This document shows, piece by piece, positions 9,118 through 18,715 of a stretch of 64,000 nt of DNA. The position numbers and the translations under genes are program-made. Each line of letters begins with the position of its first letter. The stretch's first letter is position 1. This DNA comes from Salinimicrobium sediminis (GTDB lineage Bacteria; Bacteroidota; Bacteroidia; Flavobacteriales; Flavobacteriaceae): assembly GCF_900215295.1 (NCBI RefSeq), contig NZ_OCMF01000001.1:1364001-1428000 (forward strand), read 5' to 3'. The notes under the pieces are model-generated. The model saw only the letters and a list, made by a program, of their open reading frames with translations. It did no database searches and was not told where the DNA came from.

Positions 9118-9726
9118 ATGGCCAGACGATCCACACCCGAAGTTAATGCCGGTTCCTTGGCCGACATCGCTTTCCTGCTTTTGATCTTCTTCCTGGTAAC
9201 TACTACTATTGAAACCGATAGTGGTATTAGCAGAAAGTTGCCTCCAATGCAAGATGAGGAAGTGGTGCCTCCTGTTATTAAGGAAAAGAATATTTTCCAG
9301 GTAATTGTTAACCGCAATAATGATCTGCTTGTTGAAGATGAACTCATGGAATTGAGTGAACTGAGAGAAGCTGCCAAAGCCTTTTTAGATAATGGCGGTG
9401 GAGTAGGTCCTGAGGCCTGCGATTATTGTGAAGGAGCAGGTGACCCTACATCTTCAGATAACCCGGTTAAAGCGGTTATTATGTTGGTGAATGACAGACA
9501 AACTGAATATGGTACCTATATCGCTGTTCAAAATGAGCTTGTTGGAGCATACAATGAACTTCGCGACCGTACTGCTCAAAGAATGTTTGGAAAATCTTTC
9601 CAACAAATGGAAGCAGATTTCAATGATGTGAGGTACACGGGGAACAAGGATAGACTTAAAGAGCAAATAGAGCAGGTGAGGGACATGTGGCCTCAAAAAC
9701 TCTCTGAAGCAGATCCAAAAAATTAA
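9118..9726 (+). CDS. exbD: ExbD/TolR family protein with periplasmic CxxC insertion
   Basis: ExbD subunit, 202 residues. The N-terminal cytoplasmic tail leads into one span, LADIAFLLLIFFLVTT, containing the essential proton-carrying aspartate (D16), followed by a periplasmic domain. Unlike classic ExbD of about 140 residues, this domain carries an insertion around residues 93-115 with two cysteines (CDYC, C101 and C104) in a Gly-rich loop. The second ExbD of the operon lacks it. The cysteines could form a disulfide in the periplasm; this is inference. Tandem different ExbD proteins are usual in Bacteroidetes clusters. Confidence 0.92.
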   Translation: MARRSTPEVNAGSLADIAFLLLIFFLVTTTIETDSGISRKLPPMQDEEVVPPVIKEKNIFQVIVNRNNDLLVEDELMELSELREAAKAFLDNGGGVGPEACDYCEGAGDPTSSDNPVKAVIMLVNDRQTEYGTYIAVQNELVGAYNELRDRTAQRMFGKSFQQMEADFNDVRYTGNKDRLKEQIEQVRDMWPQKLSEADPKN

Positions 9727-9746
9727 TCGCGAAAATTTAAAAGATT

Positions 9747-10229
9747 ATGGCAAAATTCAATAAGAAAAAGAGTAGTGAACTGCCCGCGATCAATACTTCG
9801 GCATTACCTGATATTGTATTTATGTTGCTTTTCTTCTTCATGGTTGCTACTGTAATGCGTGAGAATACTTTAAAGATTCAAAACGTACTTCCTTATGCAG
9901 ACCAGGTAGAAAAGCTGGATAAAAAAGATCTTGTAATGTATATCTACGCAGGTAAACCCAGCGAAAGATATCGCCAGAGCTTTGGTACCGAGGCGCGTAT
10001 TCAGCTGAATGACAATTTTGCTGATGTTTCCGAAATCCAACAGTTCATTTATTCTGAAAGAGAGTCTAAAAGAGAGGAGCTTGTTCCTTTTCTTACCACT
10101 GCACTTAAAGTAGACCACGAAACCAATATGGGGCTTGTATCCGATATCAAGATGGAATTGAGAAAAGCGGAAGCGCTTAAGATCAATTATACCACCCGTA
10201 CCGGTGAAGCGAGTCAAAACTTCGACTAA
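9747..10229 (+). CDS. exbD: ExbD/TolR family protein, second copy
   Basis: 160 residues: a basic N-terminus, a single span ALPDIVFMLLFFFMVATVM with the conserved Asp (D22), and a periplasmic domain. It lies 20 bases after the first exbD and shares only the transmembrane motif closely with it, so this is an old paralogue and not a recent duplication. Last gene of the exbB unit; a terminator follows 22 bases after the stop. Confidence 0.92.
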   Translation: MAKFNKKKSSELPAINTSALPDIVFMLLFFFMVATVMRENTLKIQNVLPYADQVEKLDKKDLVMYIYAGKPSERYRQSFGTEARIQLNDNFADVSEIQQFIYSERESKREELVPFLTTALKVDHETNMGLVSDIKMELRKAEALKINYTTRTGEASQNFD

Positions 10230-10251
10230 ATCGATTCATTATTTTTGAAGG

Positions 10252-10287
10252 ATCCCCTTTCAGCTAAGTTGAAAGGGGATTTTTTTT
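10252..10287 (+). terminator. Intrinsic terminator of the exbB-exbD operon
   Basis: Perfect 11-base arms ATCCCCTTTCA (10252-10262) and TGAAAGGGGAT (10270-10280), loop of seven, then seven T. Confidence 0.92.
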
Positions 10288-10330
10288 GAGGTGTATTTGC
10301 TATACACTTATCTTTGTTTAAACGCTGCAT

Positions 10331-11038
10331 ATGAACCTGCTCCAAAAATGGCTTTTTTGCCTGTTCCTTATTTATCCAATCTGTGTCTGGGCGCAGGAGG
10401 ATAATGATATTCCCCCTGTATTAGACAGCTTGTATAGAGAAGACCAGGTTTACTTTGGTATTACTTATAATATTATAACCGGGCAACCTTCGGGAATTGA
10501 AAGCTCGCAATTTTCAGGTGGTTTTCATGCAGGGTTTATTCGTGATATGCCCATCAATGAACAGCGTAATATTGCAATAGGAGTTGGCCTGGGTTGGTCT
10601 GTTGACACCTATGGGCACAATGTTTTTATAGGAAAGGAACTAGATTCAGACAACAGCCTTTTTCAAATCATGGACAGGGGGCGAATTGACTTTGATACTA
10701 ACAGGTTTACCACCCAGTCTGTCGATATTCCTATTCAATTTAGGTGGAGAACCTCTACGGTAGAAAGCTATAAATTCTGGAGGATCTATGCGGGGTTAAG
10801 ACCGGCATACGCCTACTACTTTCAAACCAGATTTGACCAGGCAGGACAAACCTATAAGGAATCAGACATTCCCGAATTCCAGAGGTTTAGACTGGGCGCA
10901 ACTTTTACCTTTGGATACAATACCTTTAATTTCAACTTCTATTATAGCCTTAATTCCTTTTTAGACGGTGCTACCGTTGAGAATGAAACGCTCGATCTGC
11001 GCACTTTCCAGGTGGGTCTTATGTTCTACTTGTTATAG
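10331..11038 (+). CDS. Outer-membrane beta-barrel protein, PorT-like
   Basis: 235 residues with a Sec signal peptide (hydrophobic 4-19, cleavage after CVWAQ) and alternating aromatic strands ending in a C-terminal aromatic/hydrophobic strand (FQVGLMFYLL), typical of a small outer-membrane barrel. Overall pattern resembles PorT/SprT-family barrels, some of which belong to the type IX secretion system. No other secretion gene lies nearby, so a secretion role is only possible. The last six bases overlap the convergent gene at 11033. Confidence 0.7.
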   Translation: MNLLQKWLFCLFLIYPICVWAQEDNDIPPVLDSLYREDQVYFGITYNIITGQPSGIESSQFSGGFHAGFIRDMPINEQRNIAIGVGLGWSVDTYGHNVFIGKELDSDNSLFQIMDRGRIDFDTNRFTTQSVDIPIQFRWRTSTVESYKFWRIYAGLRPAYAYYFQTRFDQAGQTYKESDIPEFQRFRLGATFTFGYNTFNFNFYYSLNSFLDGATVENETLDLRTFQVGLMFYLL

Positions 11039-11638
11039 CCAGTAAAAGGCAAGTGCAACCTGCGGAATAAAACCTACCAATAAGCCTATTGCCAGTTCGT
11101 TTAGATTATGTGCTTCATAGTATAGACGGGAAGACGCCGTTAGTCCTGTTATAGCCACTAAAAAACTTATGGTATAGATAAGATTGAGATTAAAATGAAT
11201 ACTGAGGAAGATCAGGAAAAGCATAAGTCCGCCTAATCCTGTCATGTGGAGGCTGGCCTTCAGCTTCAGAAATAAAAGAAGGAGGTTCAGAAGCACAGAG
11301 ATCATGATCCCGAAGAAAAAATAATAGAGTTCGGGATAATCAAAAACATTCAGCACATATTTAAGCACTACAAAGTCAAGGCCCGCGTAAAATAGCAACG
11401 GCCACTTCCTTTCCCGGATCTCCCTCATATAATGATCAGTAACTTTTCCAAGCGTTTTCAGCATGAAAAAATAGACTACAGGAATGAAGATGGTCATGAT
11501 GGAAATCGCCAGGATCTTTGCTTTTACCACTTCTTCAGGAAAAAAGCGGGGAGACACAAGGAAATAGATCAAAGTGCCTGCAAACGGCATCCAAAGAGGG
11601 TGAAAAAGGTAAGAAGCACTCTTAAGGAGAACCTTCAT
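11033..11638 (-). CDS. PAP2-like integral membrane protein
   Basis: 201 residues, mostly hydrophobic, about six or seven spans. The block HMTGLGG at about 131-137 and the later SRLYYEAHNLNELAIG resemble the second and third motifs of PAP2/lipid phosphatases (H near GG; SRxY...H). The acidic residue of the third motif is altered, so activity is uncertain. Its ATG overlaps the rpoN stop codon by one base, so it is translated with rpoN. Confidence 0.7.
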   Translation of the reverse strand: MKVLLKSASYLFHPLWMPFAGTLIYFLVSPRFFPEEVVKAKILAISIMTIFIPVVYFFMLKTLGKVTDHYMREIRERKWPLLFYAGLDFVVLKYVLNVFDYPELYYFFFGIMISVLLNLLLLFLKLKASLHMTGLGGLMLFLIFLSIHFNLNLIYTISFLVAITGLTASSRLYYEAHNLNELAIGLLVGFIPQVALAFYWL

Positions 11639-13098
11639 TAGATCTGTTTTCGAAGCCGGGCTACCGGTATGTCAAGTTGTTCCCGGTATTTGGCCACAGT
11701 ACGGCGGGCAATAGGATAACCTTTTTCCTTAAGGATCTTCGCCAGCCGGTCATCTGTAAGTGGTTTGCGCTTGTTCTCATCTTCAATGGTCATCTCCAGG
11801 ATCTTTTTGATCTCCTTGGTTGAGACATCTTCTCCCTGATCATTTTTCATGGATTCTGAAAAGAAATCCTTGATAAGCTTTGTGCCGTACGGTGTATCAA
11901 CATATTTGCTGTTGGCAACCCTTGATACTGTAGAAACGTCCATTCCTATTTCGTCGGCAATGTCTTTTAGGATCATAGGCCGCAGGTTCCGTTCATCACC
12001 GGTGAGGAAGTATTCTGTCTGGTAATTCATGATCGCACTCATCGTTACAAAAAGTGTGGTTTGCCGTTGCTTGATGGCCTCTATGAACCATTTAGCGGCA
12101 TCCAGTTTTTGTTTGATGAACATCACTGCATCTTTTTGCGCTTTAGATTTCTCTTTGGATTCCTTATAGCCCTTGAGCATTTCACTGTAATCTTTCGATA
12201 CATGCATCTCCGGAGCATTACGGCCGTTGAGGCTTAGTTCCAATTCTCCATCTACGATCTTTATCGTAAAATCGGGGATTACATGTTCTACGGCGCGGGT
12301 ATTTCCCGCATAGGCGCCACCGGGTTTAGGATTTAAATGTTCAATGACCTCAATGGCGTCACGAAGTTCATCTTCGGTAATATCATGCTTGGAAAGCAAT
12401 TTTTGGTAATGCTTTTTGCTGAACTGGTCGAAGGAGCTTTCGATAATATCTTTGGCAAGGCTCACCTGCCTTGTTTGTTCCTTACGGCCCAATTGTATCA
12501 GTAAACACTCCTGAAGGTTTCTTGCTCCCACTCCCGCAGGATCCAGTTCATGAACATGCTTCAGGACCTTTTCTACTGTAGGTTCGTCTGTGTACACATT
12601 TTGGGTAAAGGCCAGATCATCTACAATATCCTGAATGGATCTGCGTATATATCCACTTTCATCCACACTACCTACCAGGAATTCTGCGATCTCCTTTTCA
12701 GATTCGTTAAGGCGTAGGGTGCTGAGCTGGGTTTTTAAATATTGGGTAAAAGAGGTGCCAGAGGCATAGGGTACCTGCCTGTCTTCATCATCTGCACTGT
12801 AGTTGTTTGCCTGGAGGCGATAATTGGGGATCTCATCGTCACTCAGATATTCATCTACATCAATATCTGCTTCGATAGTTTCATTTCCCGGATCATCATC
12901 CTGGTATTCGTCCTGGTTATAATCCTCTTCGTATTCGTCTTTTTCTTCTTTCCCGCCTTCCAGGGCAGGATTCTCCTCCATCTCTTGTTTAAGCCGCTGC
13001 TCAAAAGCCTGCGTAGGCAGCTGGATAAGCTTCATCAACTGAATTTGCTGAGGGGAGAGCTTTTGAGAAAGTTTAAAATTTAATTGCTGTTTTAGCAT
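11638..13098 (-). CDS. rpoN: RNA polymerase sigma-54 factor
   Basis: 486 residues. Region I is Gln/Leu-rich (LSQKLSPQQIQLMKLIQLP) for contact with AAA+ activators. A strongly acidic region II spans about 48-105. The core-binding domain and a helix-turn-helix around residues 370-400 follow, and the RpoN box ARRTVAKYRE (464-473) recognises the -24 promoter element. Sigma-54 needs an AAA+ enhancer-binding protein, none of which is encoded in this window. Upstream of it lies the asnS terminator. Confidence 0.97.
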   Translation of the reverse strand: MLKQQLNFKLSQKLSPQQIQLMKLIQLPTQAFEQRLKQEMEENPALEGGKEEKDEYEEDYNQDEYQDDDPGNETIEADIDVDEYLSDDEIPNYRLQANNYSADDEDRQVPYASGTSFTQYLKTQLSTLRLNESEKEIAEFLVGSVDESGYIRRSIQDIVDDLAFTQNVYTDEPTVEKVLKHVHELDPAGVGARNLQECLLIQLGRKEQTRQVSLAKDIIESSFDQFSKKHYQKLLSKHDITEDELRDAIEVIEHLNPKPGGAYAGNTRAVEHVIPDFTIKIVDGELELSLNGRNAPEMHVSKDYSEMLKGYKESKEKSKAQKDAVMFIKQKLDAAKWFIEAIKQRQTTLFVTMSAIMNYQTEYFLTGDERNLRPMILKDIADEIGMDVSTVSRVANSKYVDTPYGTKLIKDFFSESMKNDQGEDVSTKEIKKILEMTIEDENKRKPLTDDRLAKILKEKGYPIARRTVAKYREQLDIPVARLRKQI

Positions 13099-13123
13099 AG
13101 GGTTTTTGGGCTTTTTATAAAAA

Positions 13124-13164
13124 TAAAAAAAACAATCTACAAACGTAAACGAAGGCAGATTGTT
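13124..13164 (-). terminator. Intrinsic terminator after asnS
   Basis: Arms AACAATCT (13131-13138) and AGATTGTT (13157-13164), with a U-rich tail on the minus strand from the A-rich tract 13121-13132. Ends the asnS transcript before rpoN. Confidence 0.75.
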
Positions 13165-13191
13165 TTATGACTACTTTAGGACGAGAGGCGT

Positions 13192-14634
13192 TTAGAACTC
13201 TGCGTTAAGAGGAGTTCTTGGAAAAGGAATAACATCTCTAATGTTGCCCATCCCGGTGGCGAACTGCACCAGTCTCTCAAAACCTAATCCAAAGCCGCTG
13301 TGTACACAAGTACCAAATCTGCGGGTATCCAGGTACCACCAAAGCTCTTTTTCATCTATCCCCAGCGCCTGCATTTTCTTTGTAAGCACATCAAGGCGTT
13401 CTTCTCTCTGTGAACCTCCAACGATCTCTCCAATCCCAGGGAAGAGAATATCCATGGCGCGTACCGTTTTTCCGTCTTCATTTAAACGCATATAAAATGC
13501 TTTTATGTTGGCAGGATAATCAAAAAGGATCACTGGGCATTTAAAATGCTTCTCCACCAGGTAACGTTCATGTTCACTCTGAAGGTCTGCACCCCATTCT
13601 TCGATGATATAATTAAATTTCTTTTTCTTGTTGGGTTTCGAATCTTTAAGAATGTCAATAGCTTCTGTATAGCTCACTCTTTTGAAGTTGTTGTCGATCA
13701 CGAACCTTAGCTTATCTGTAAGTCCCATTGGGCTTCTTTCTGCTTCAGGTTTTGCCTTGTCTTCATTTGCCAAACGTTCTTCAAGGAAAGCAAGGTCATC
13801 CTTGCAGTGCTCTAAAATGTACTTAAGAACGTACTTTATAAAATCTTCGGCGATATCCATATTTCCCGCAAGATCGCAGAAAGCCATTTCGGGTTCTACC
13901 ATCCAGAATTCGGCAAGGTGGCGGGAGGTATTTGAATTTTCGGCTCTAAAAGTTGGCCCAAAAGTATAGATCTGTCCCAGACCAAGAGCGTAAGTTTCCC
14001 CTTCGAGCTGACCGGAGACGGTAAGATTGGTTTCCTTTCCGAAGAAATCTTCTTTAAAATCAACTTTTCCATCCTCTGTTCGCGGAATATTATCCAGATC
14101 AAAAGAAGTCACTCTAAACATTTCTCCTGCACCTTCGGCGTCGCTTCCGGTGATGATAGGGGTGTTTACATAGTGGAAGTTATTCTGCTGGAAGTAGCTG
14201 TGTACCGCAAATGCAAGTTTGGAGCGCAATCTCATGACCGCCCCAAAGGTATTGGTGCGTACCCTCAAATGGGCCTGTTCCCTGAGTTTCTCCAGCGTAT
14301 GCCTTTTTGGAGAGAGAATAGTGTATTTCACTTCCTCGGGATCTGCATCTCCAAGGATCTCCACATTTGTCACCTGAATTTCAACTTTTTGACCACTCCC
14401 AAGACTTTCGGTAAGTGTGCCGGTAACCTTAATGGCAGCACCTACAGTGATACGCTTAAGCAGCGCCTCATTCATCTTTTCGTAATCAACCACACATTGC
14501 ATGTTGTTGATGGTCGAACCGTCATTAAGGGCAATAAACCTGTTGCTCCTAAAGGACCTTACCCAACCTTTAACTTCGACTTCCTGTAAATATTTGGTAC
14601 TTTCTAAAAGTTCAGCGACTTTTCCTGTGATCAT
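13192..14634 (-). CDS. asnS: Asparaginyl-tRNA synthetase
   Basis: Class IIb synthetase charging tRNA-Asn. The N-terminal OB-fold anticodon-binding domain (VKGWVRSFRSNRFIALNDGS) precedes the class II catalytic core, with motif 2 (FRAENSNTSRHLAEFWMVEPE) and motif 3 (GFGLGFERLVQF). The frame is open to 14673, but the ATG at 14634 gives a proper N-terminus (MITGKVAELL) and is preceded by GAAGAG at good spacing. This start gives 480 residues, the usual length. Confidence 0.96.
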   Translation of the reverse strand: MITGKVAELLESTKYLQEVEVKGWVRSFRSNRFIALNDGSTINNMQCVVDYEKMNEALLKRITVGAAIKVTGTLTESLGSGQKVEIQVTNVEILGDADPEEVKYTILSPKRHTLEKLREQAHLRVRTNTFGAVMRLRSKLAFAVHSYFQQNNFHYVNTPIITGSDAEGAGEMFRVTSFDLDNIPRTEDGKVDFKEDFFGKETNLTVSGQLEGETYALGLGQIYTFGPTFRAENSNTSRHLAEFWMVEPEMAFCDLAGNMDIAEDFIKYVLKYILEHCKDDLAFLEERLANEDKAKPEAERSPMGLTDKLRFVIDNNFKRVSYTEAIDILKDSKPNKKKKFNYIIEEWGADLQSEHERYLVEKHFKCPVILFDYPANIKAFYMRLNEDGKTVRAMDILFPGIGEIVGGSQREERLDVLTKKMQALGIDEKELWWYLDTRRFGTCVHSGFGLGFERLVQFATGMGNIRDVIPFPRTPLNAEF

Positions 14635-14727
14635 CTCTTCAAAATTTGAATGGCAAAGATAAATTTTTGGCACATGCCTTACAAGTAAATAGCTATGGGC
14701 TTACTGCGGAAAAATAGCTTCCAAAAA

Positions 14728-17148
14728 TCACATTTTTGAATAGGCTTCTTCCTCATTTTCTTCGGAATCATCTTCTGCCGGAATGATATCTATTGCAGGC
14801 TCCCGCAGCACATCCTTGTTGGCGATCTCTTTTTGCAGGGACAGCAGCAAGGCCGGAAGCAATAGTAGATTCGACAGCATTGCGAATAAAAGTGTAGCCG
14901 AAACCAATCCGCCAAGTGCAACCGTTCCTCCAAAACTACTGATCATGAAGACCGAAAAGCCGAAGAAAAGCACAATAGAGGTATAGAACATGCTCACCCC
15001 GGTTTCTCTTAGCGCTGCATATACCGATCTTTTGATCTTCCAGTTGTTCGCTTTTAGCTCCTGCCTGTATTTGGCAAGAAAATGAATAGTGTCATCTACA
15101 GAGATCCCAAAGGCAATACTAAAGACCAGAATTGTAGAAGGTTTTATAGGCACTCCCAAAAAGCCCATCATTCCTGCGGTGACCAGCAAAGGCAAAATAT
15201 TGGGAATCAATGAGACCAGGATCATCTTAAATGATCTGAACATCCAGGCCATCAACAGGGCAATGAGGAAGATCGCCAGTCCCAGGGAGATGATAAGATT
15301 TCTCACCAGGTAGGTCGTACCCTTCTGGAAAATGAGGGCTTTGCCTGTCATTTCTATAGAGTATCTGTCTTCCGGAAAGATCTCGTTAATCTTTGGCCAC
15401 AGGTCTTCCTCGATCTCTTCCATTTCCCTGGTGCCAATGTCTTTCATAAAAGTAGTCATCCTTGCATATTGTCCGGTACTGTCAACAAAAGATGTTAAAA
15501 GATTATTCCCGGATGTTTCCAATCCCTGGGCATAGGGTAAAATGAAATTCCGCTCCTGGGAGGTGGGGAGCTGGTAATATTTGGGGTTTCCGTTGTAGTA
15601 GGCCTGCTTGGAATATTTTACCAGGTTCACAATAGAAATGGGAGGGGAGAGCTGCTCTTCTTCTGCAATAAGGTTTTGTAACTCTTCCATTTTTTTTAGT
15701 GTAGGAAGCTTCATCACTCCCTGTTCCCTTTTTGTATCGATTAGGATCTCCAGGGGCATCACTCCGTCAAATTCTTCCTCAAAGAATTCAATGTCTTTGA
15801 AGAAGTCGGCATTTTGCGGCATATCTTCAAGTAAACTTCCCGAGATCTTGATCTGGTATATTCCTATAATGCTCGCTGCCAGGAGAATCACAGAAATTAT
15901 AAAAATACTGATGCGGTGGTGTTTCACCATTTTTTCCATCCAATTCACAAAGCCGTTGATCCATCTCTTATTCAAATGCTTCAGGTGTTTTTCCCGCGGC
16001 ACATTCATATAGCTGTAGATGATGGGAATGATGAGCAAACTCAAAATAAAGATGAGGATGATATTGATGGAGGCAACGATCCCGAATTCCGTAAGCAAGG
16101 TGCTTTCGGTAAGTATAAAAGTGGCAAATCCTGAAGCCGTGGTAAGATTGGTAAGCAGGGTTGCATTCCCGACTTTGGTGATCACCCGCTGCAGTGATTT
16201 CGCCTGGTTCCCGTGCTTTTTGATCTCCTGCTGATATTTATTGATGAGGAATATGCAGTTGGGGATCCCTATGACAATGATCAACGGCGGAATGATCGCA
16301 GTGAGCACCGTGATCTCGTAATGTAGTAATCCCAGCACCCCAAAAGCCCACATAACACCTACAATCACGGTGATCATTGAGATCACTGTCGCACGAAAAC
16401 TTCTGAAAAAGAAGAAAAAGATTAGCGAGGTTACAAGAAGGGCGGCACCAATAAAAAGTCCTATCTCATCGATAATAGTCTGAGCATTAAGAGTACGGAT
16501 GTAGGGCATGCCGGAAACATACACGTTCATCCCCGTCTCCTCTTCAAAATTTTCTACAAGCGGAATAAGGTCTTCTACGACAAAACTCTTTCTTTTGCCG
16601 GTGTTGACGATCTTTTTGTCAAGATAGACTGCAGTTTGTACCGTATTGGAATGCCGGCTGTAGACCAAACCTTCGTAAAATGGCAAATTATTGAAGAGTT
16701 CGTCCCGGTAAGCCCCCACCTGTAAACTATCCGGATCCTTTACCTGGATAAAAGGCACCATCTCAAAACGGCCCGGGTCTTCAAATTTCTGAAGCTTCAT
16801 CAGGTCGCCAACCGCCACGGTAAATTCAACTTCGGGAGAAGAACGCAGCTCACGGGACAGATTATTCCAGGCGGTAAAATTTTCGGGAGTAAAAAGTTTG
16901 GGATCATTTACTGCCAGGACGATGACATTTCCTTCTTCCCCAAATTTATCCAGAAATGCATGGTATTGTACGTTTATAGGGTCATCATCGGGTAGAAGAT
17001 TAGCTTCGGTAAAGGAAAATTTCATGTTTTTCCACTGCAGACCGAGAAAGACGGTACAGGCGGCGATGAGGATAAGAATAAGGATCCTGTTACGCAAAAT
17101 GATGCGTGCAACTGTGTTCCAGAATTCAAAGCCGAGAAATTTAGACAT
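14728..17148 (-). CDS. RND superfamily exporter (MMPL/HAE3-like)
   Basis: 806-residue inner-membrane transporter with the two-fold RND layout: one span, a large periplasmic domain (about 45-235), five or six spans, then a second periplasmic domain (about 430-610) and a second block of spans. The intracellular repeats GIPNCIFLINKYQQE and GISVDDTIHFLAKYRQE mark the SSD/MMPL group, with the proton-relay acidic residues in the second. It belongs to the predicted-exporter family often linked to lipids or hopanoids; substrate unknown. No partner adaptor or TolC gene is adjacent. Confidence 0.88.
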   Translation of the reverse strand: MSKFLGFEFWNTVARIILRNRILILILIAACTVFLGLQWKNMKFSFTEANLLPDDDPINVQYHAFLDKFGEEGNVIVLAVNDPKLFTPENFTAWNNLSRELRSSPEVEFTVAVGDLMKLQKFEDPGRFEMVPFIQVKDPDSLQVGAYRDELFNNLPFYEGLVYSRHSNTVQTAVYLDKKIVNTGKRKSFVVEDLIPLVENFEEETGMNVYVSGMPYIRTLNAQTIIDEIGLFIGAALLVTSLIFFFFFRSFRATVISMITVIVGVMWAFGVLGLLHYEITVLTAIIPPLIIVIGIPNCIFLINKYQQEIKKHGNQAKSLQRVITKVGNATLLTNLTTASGFATFILTESTLLTEFGIVASINIILIFILSLLIIPIIYSYMNVPREKHLKHLNKRWINGFVNWMEKMVKHHRISIFIISVILLAASIIGIYQIKISGSLLEDMPQNADFFKDIEFFEEEFDGVMPLEILIDTKREQGVMKLPTLKKMEELQNLIAEEEQLSPPISIVNLVKYSKQAYYNGNPKYYQLPTSQERNFILPYAQGLETSGNNLLTSFVDSTGQYARMTTFMKDIGTREMEEIEEDLWPKINEIFPEDRYSIEMTGKALIFQKGTTYLVRNLIISLGLAIFLIALLMAWMFRSFKMILVSLIPNILPLLVTAGMMGFLGVPIKPSTILVFSIAFGISVDDTIHFLAKYRQELKANNWKIKRSVYAALRETGVSMFYTSIVLFFGFSVFMISSFGGTVALGGLVSATLLFAMLSNLLLLPALLLSLQKEIANKDVLREPAIDIIPAEDDSEENEEEAYSKM

Positions 17149-17221
17149 GGAAGAAAATTGTCTTGCAAAGGTAAGAAAGCATCTCTACTTAACCATTTAG
17201 CAGCTGGGGAATAAGACACAA

Positions 17222-17247
17222 AAAAAGCAGCTGTAAAGCTGCTTTTT
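17222..17247. terminator. Intrinsic terminator after frr
   Basis: AAAAAGCAGC (17222-17231), six-base loop, GCTGCTTTTT (17238-17247). A and T runs on both sides make it usable in either direction; it ends the pyrH-frr transcript on the minus strand. Confidence 0.85.
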
Positions 17248-17268
17248 GGAAGTATTTATATTTAAAGT

Positions 17269-17823
17269 CTAAACCGTCATAATCTCTTTCTCCTTTATGG
17301 CAAAGATCTTTTCGATTTTTTCAATGTAAGTATCGGTAAGCTTCTGAATATCGGCTTCAGCAGATTTCTGAAGATCTTCAGAAATATCAAGTTTTTTGAT
17401 CTCCTGATTGGCATTTTTTCGGTCATTACGCACCCCGATCTTTGCATCTTCAGCTTCGGCTTTTGCCTGTTTTGCCAGTTCCCGACGACGTTCTTCAGTC
17501 AAAGGAGGAACGTTGATGATCACACTGTCCCCATTGTTCATGGGGTTAAAACCAAGATTTGCCTGCATAATACCTTTTTCAATGGCGGTGATCATGTTCT
17601 TTTCGAACGGCTGAATGGTTAATGTACGGGCATCAGGCGTGTTTACGTTCGCAACCTGGTTAAGCGGAGTCTGGCTACCGTAATAGTCTACTCTTACACT
17701 TCCCAGCATGGCAGGAGTGGCTTTTCCAGCCCTGATATTTAAAAGTTGTTTTTCAAGGTGCAAAATGGCAGAATCCATCGCTTCTTTTGCACTGTCAATA
17801 ATAAAATCTAACTCGTCGTCCAT
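17269..17823 (-). CDS. frr: Ribosome recycling factor
   Basis: 184-residue RRF, which with EF-G splits post-termination ribosomes. Family landmarks are the N-terminal helix with LEKQLLNIRAGKATPAML, the beta domain with YYGSQTPLNQVANV, and the coiled C-terminal LTEERRRELAKQAK region. It lies 37 bases downstream of pyrH on the same strand, a widely conserved pair. Confidence 0.97.
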   Translation of the reverse strand: MDDELDFIIDSAKEAMDSAILHLEKQLLNIRAGKATPAMLGSVRVDYYGSQTPLNQVANVNTPDARTLTIQPFEKNMITAIEKGIMQANLGFNPMNNGDSVIINVPPLTEERRRELAKQAKAEAEDAKIGVRNDRKNANQEIKKLDISEDLQKSAEADIQKLTDTYIEKIEKIFAIKEKEIMTV

Positions 17824-17860
17824 TTTATAAGTTTAAATTTTAGAACCTGTTTATCTCTGC

Positions 17861-18565
17861 TTAATTTACTTTGGTACCCACTTTTTCTCCTGTTACCACT
17901 TTTTCCAGATTTCCCGGCCTGTTCATGTCAAAAACTATGATAGGCAGCTTGTTTTCCTGGCTAAGGGTGAAAGCTGTGGTGTCCATTACTTTAAGGCCTT
18001 TTAGAAGCACATCTTCAAAACTGATAAAGTCAAATTTTGTCGCTGCCTTGTCGATTTCAGGATCGGCTGTGTAAATTCCGTCCACACGGGTTCCTTTTAA
18101 AATGACATCGGCATGAATTTCAATAGCTCTTAGCACGGCTGCTGAATCTGTTGTAAAATAAGGATTCCCGGTGCCTCCTCCAAAGATCACTACGCGGCCT
18201 TTTTCAAGATGTCGCATTGCTTTCCTTCTTATAAAAGGTTCTGCTACCTCATTGATTTTAATGGCCGACTGAAGCCTAGTCTGAATTCCTGCATCTTCCA
18301 AAGCCGATTGTAAAGCGAGCCCGTTGATCACAGTTGCCAGCATTCCCATATGATCCCCGGTAACGCGATCCATTCCTCTACTGGCTCCTGCCACACCTCT
18401 AAAGATGTTACCGCCACCAATGACTATGGCTACTTCAACGCCTTTGTCGGTTACTGCTTTGATCTCCTGTGCATATTCGGCTAAACGTTCGGGATCGATC
18501 CCATATTGGCGGTTGCCCATTAAAGCTTCACCCGAAAGTTTAAGTAAAATTCTTTTGTAATGCAT
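17861..18565 (-). CDS. pyrH: UMP kinase
   Basis: Amino-acid-kinase-fold enzyme phosphorylating UMP to UDP. The 234 residues carry KLSGEALMG at the N-terminus, the glycine-rich [10 protein letters not shown], the [13 protein letters not shown] segment, and [15 protein letters not shown]. It heads the pyrH-frr unit; a TAgtTTTG -7 element is found at 18588-18595 on the minus strand, giving a leader of about 18 bases. Confidence 0.97.
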   Translation of the reverse strand: MHYKRILLKLSGEALMGNRQYGIDPERLAEYAQEIKAVTDKGVEVAIVIGGGNIFRGVAGASRGMDRVTGDHMGMLATVINGLALQSALEDAGIQTRLQSAIKINEVAEPFIRRKAMRHLEKGRVVIFGGGTGNPYFTTDSAAVLRAIEIHADVILKGTRVDGIYTADPEIDKAATKFDFISFEDVLLKGLKVMDTTAFTLSQENKLPIIVFDMNRPGNLEKVVTGEKVGTKVN

Positions 18566-18587
18566 CTATGTGATTTGATGGGTTGTG

Positions 18588-18610
18588 CAAAACTAAGGAA
18601 ATTATCTTTG
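18588..18610. promoter_or_regulatory. Divergent -7 elements, pyrH and lipoprotein
   Basis: TAGTTTTG on the minus strand (18588-18595) is well placed for pyrH. TATCTTTG on the plus strand (18603-18610) could serve the lipoprotein gene at 18716 with a leader of about 100 bases. No convincing -33 TTTG was seen for either. Confidence 0.45.
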
Positions 18611-18715
18611 TCATGTATAGCGGGAAAAATCAAAATAAAACTAAAACGGGGTTAAAGAAGAATAATATTGGCTTTGGGAATTCCGTTTATTGAATAAATT
18701 TACCTGTAAGAAAAA

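Noticed and set aside
11638-13098. Sigma-54 dependent promoters (GG-N10-GC type) near rpoN
   Set aside because: I saw no convincing -24/-12 pair in the gene-free regions and no AAA+ activator gene in the window, so I make no claim.
14635-14673. Upstream in-frame start for asnS
   Set aside because: The extra 13 residues are not part of the synthetase and lie before a good purine-rich ribosome binding site for the 14634 start.
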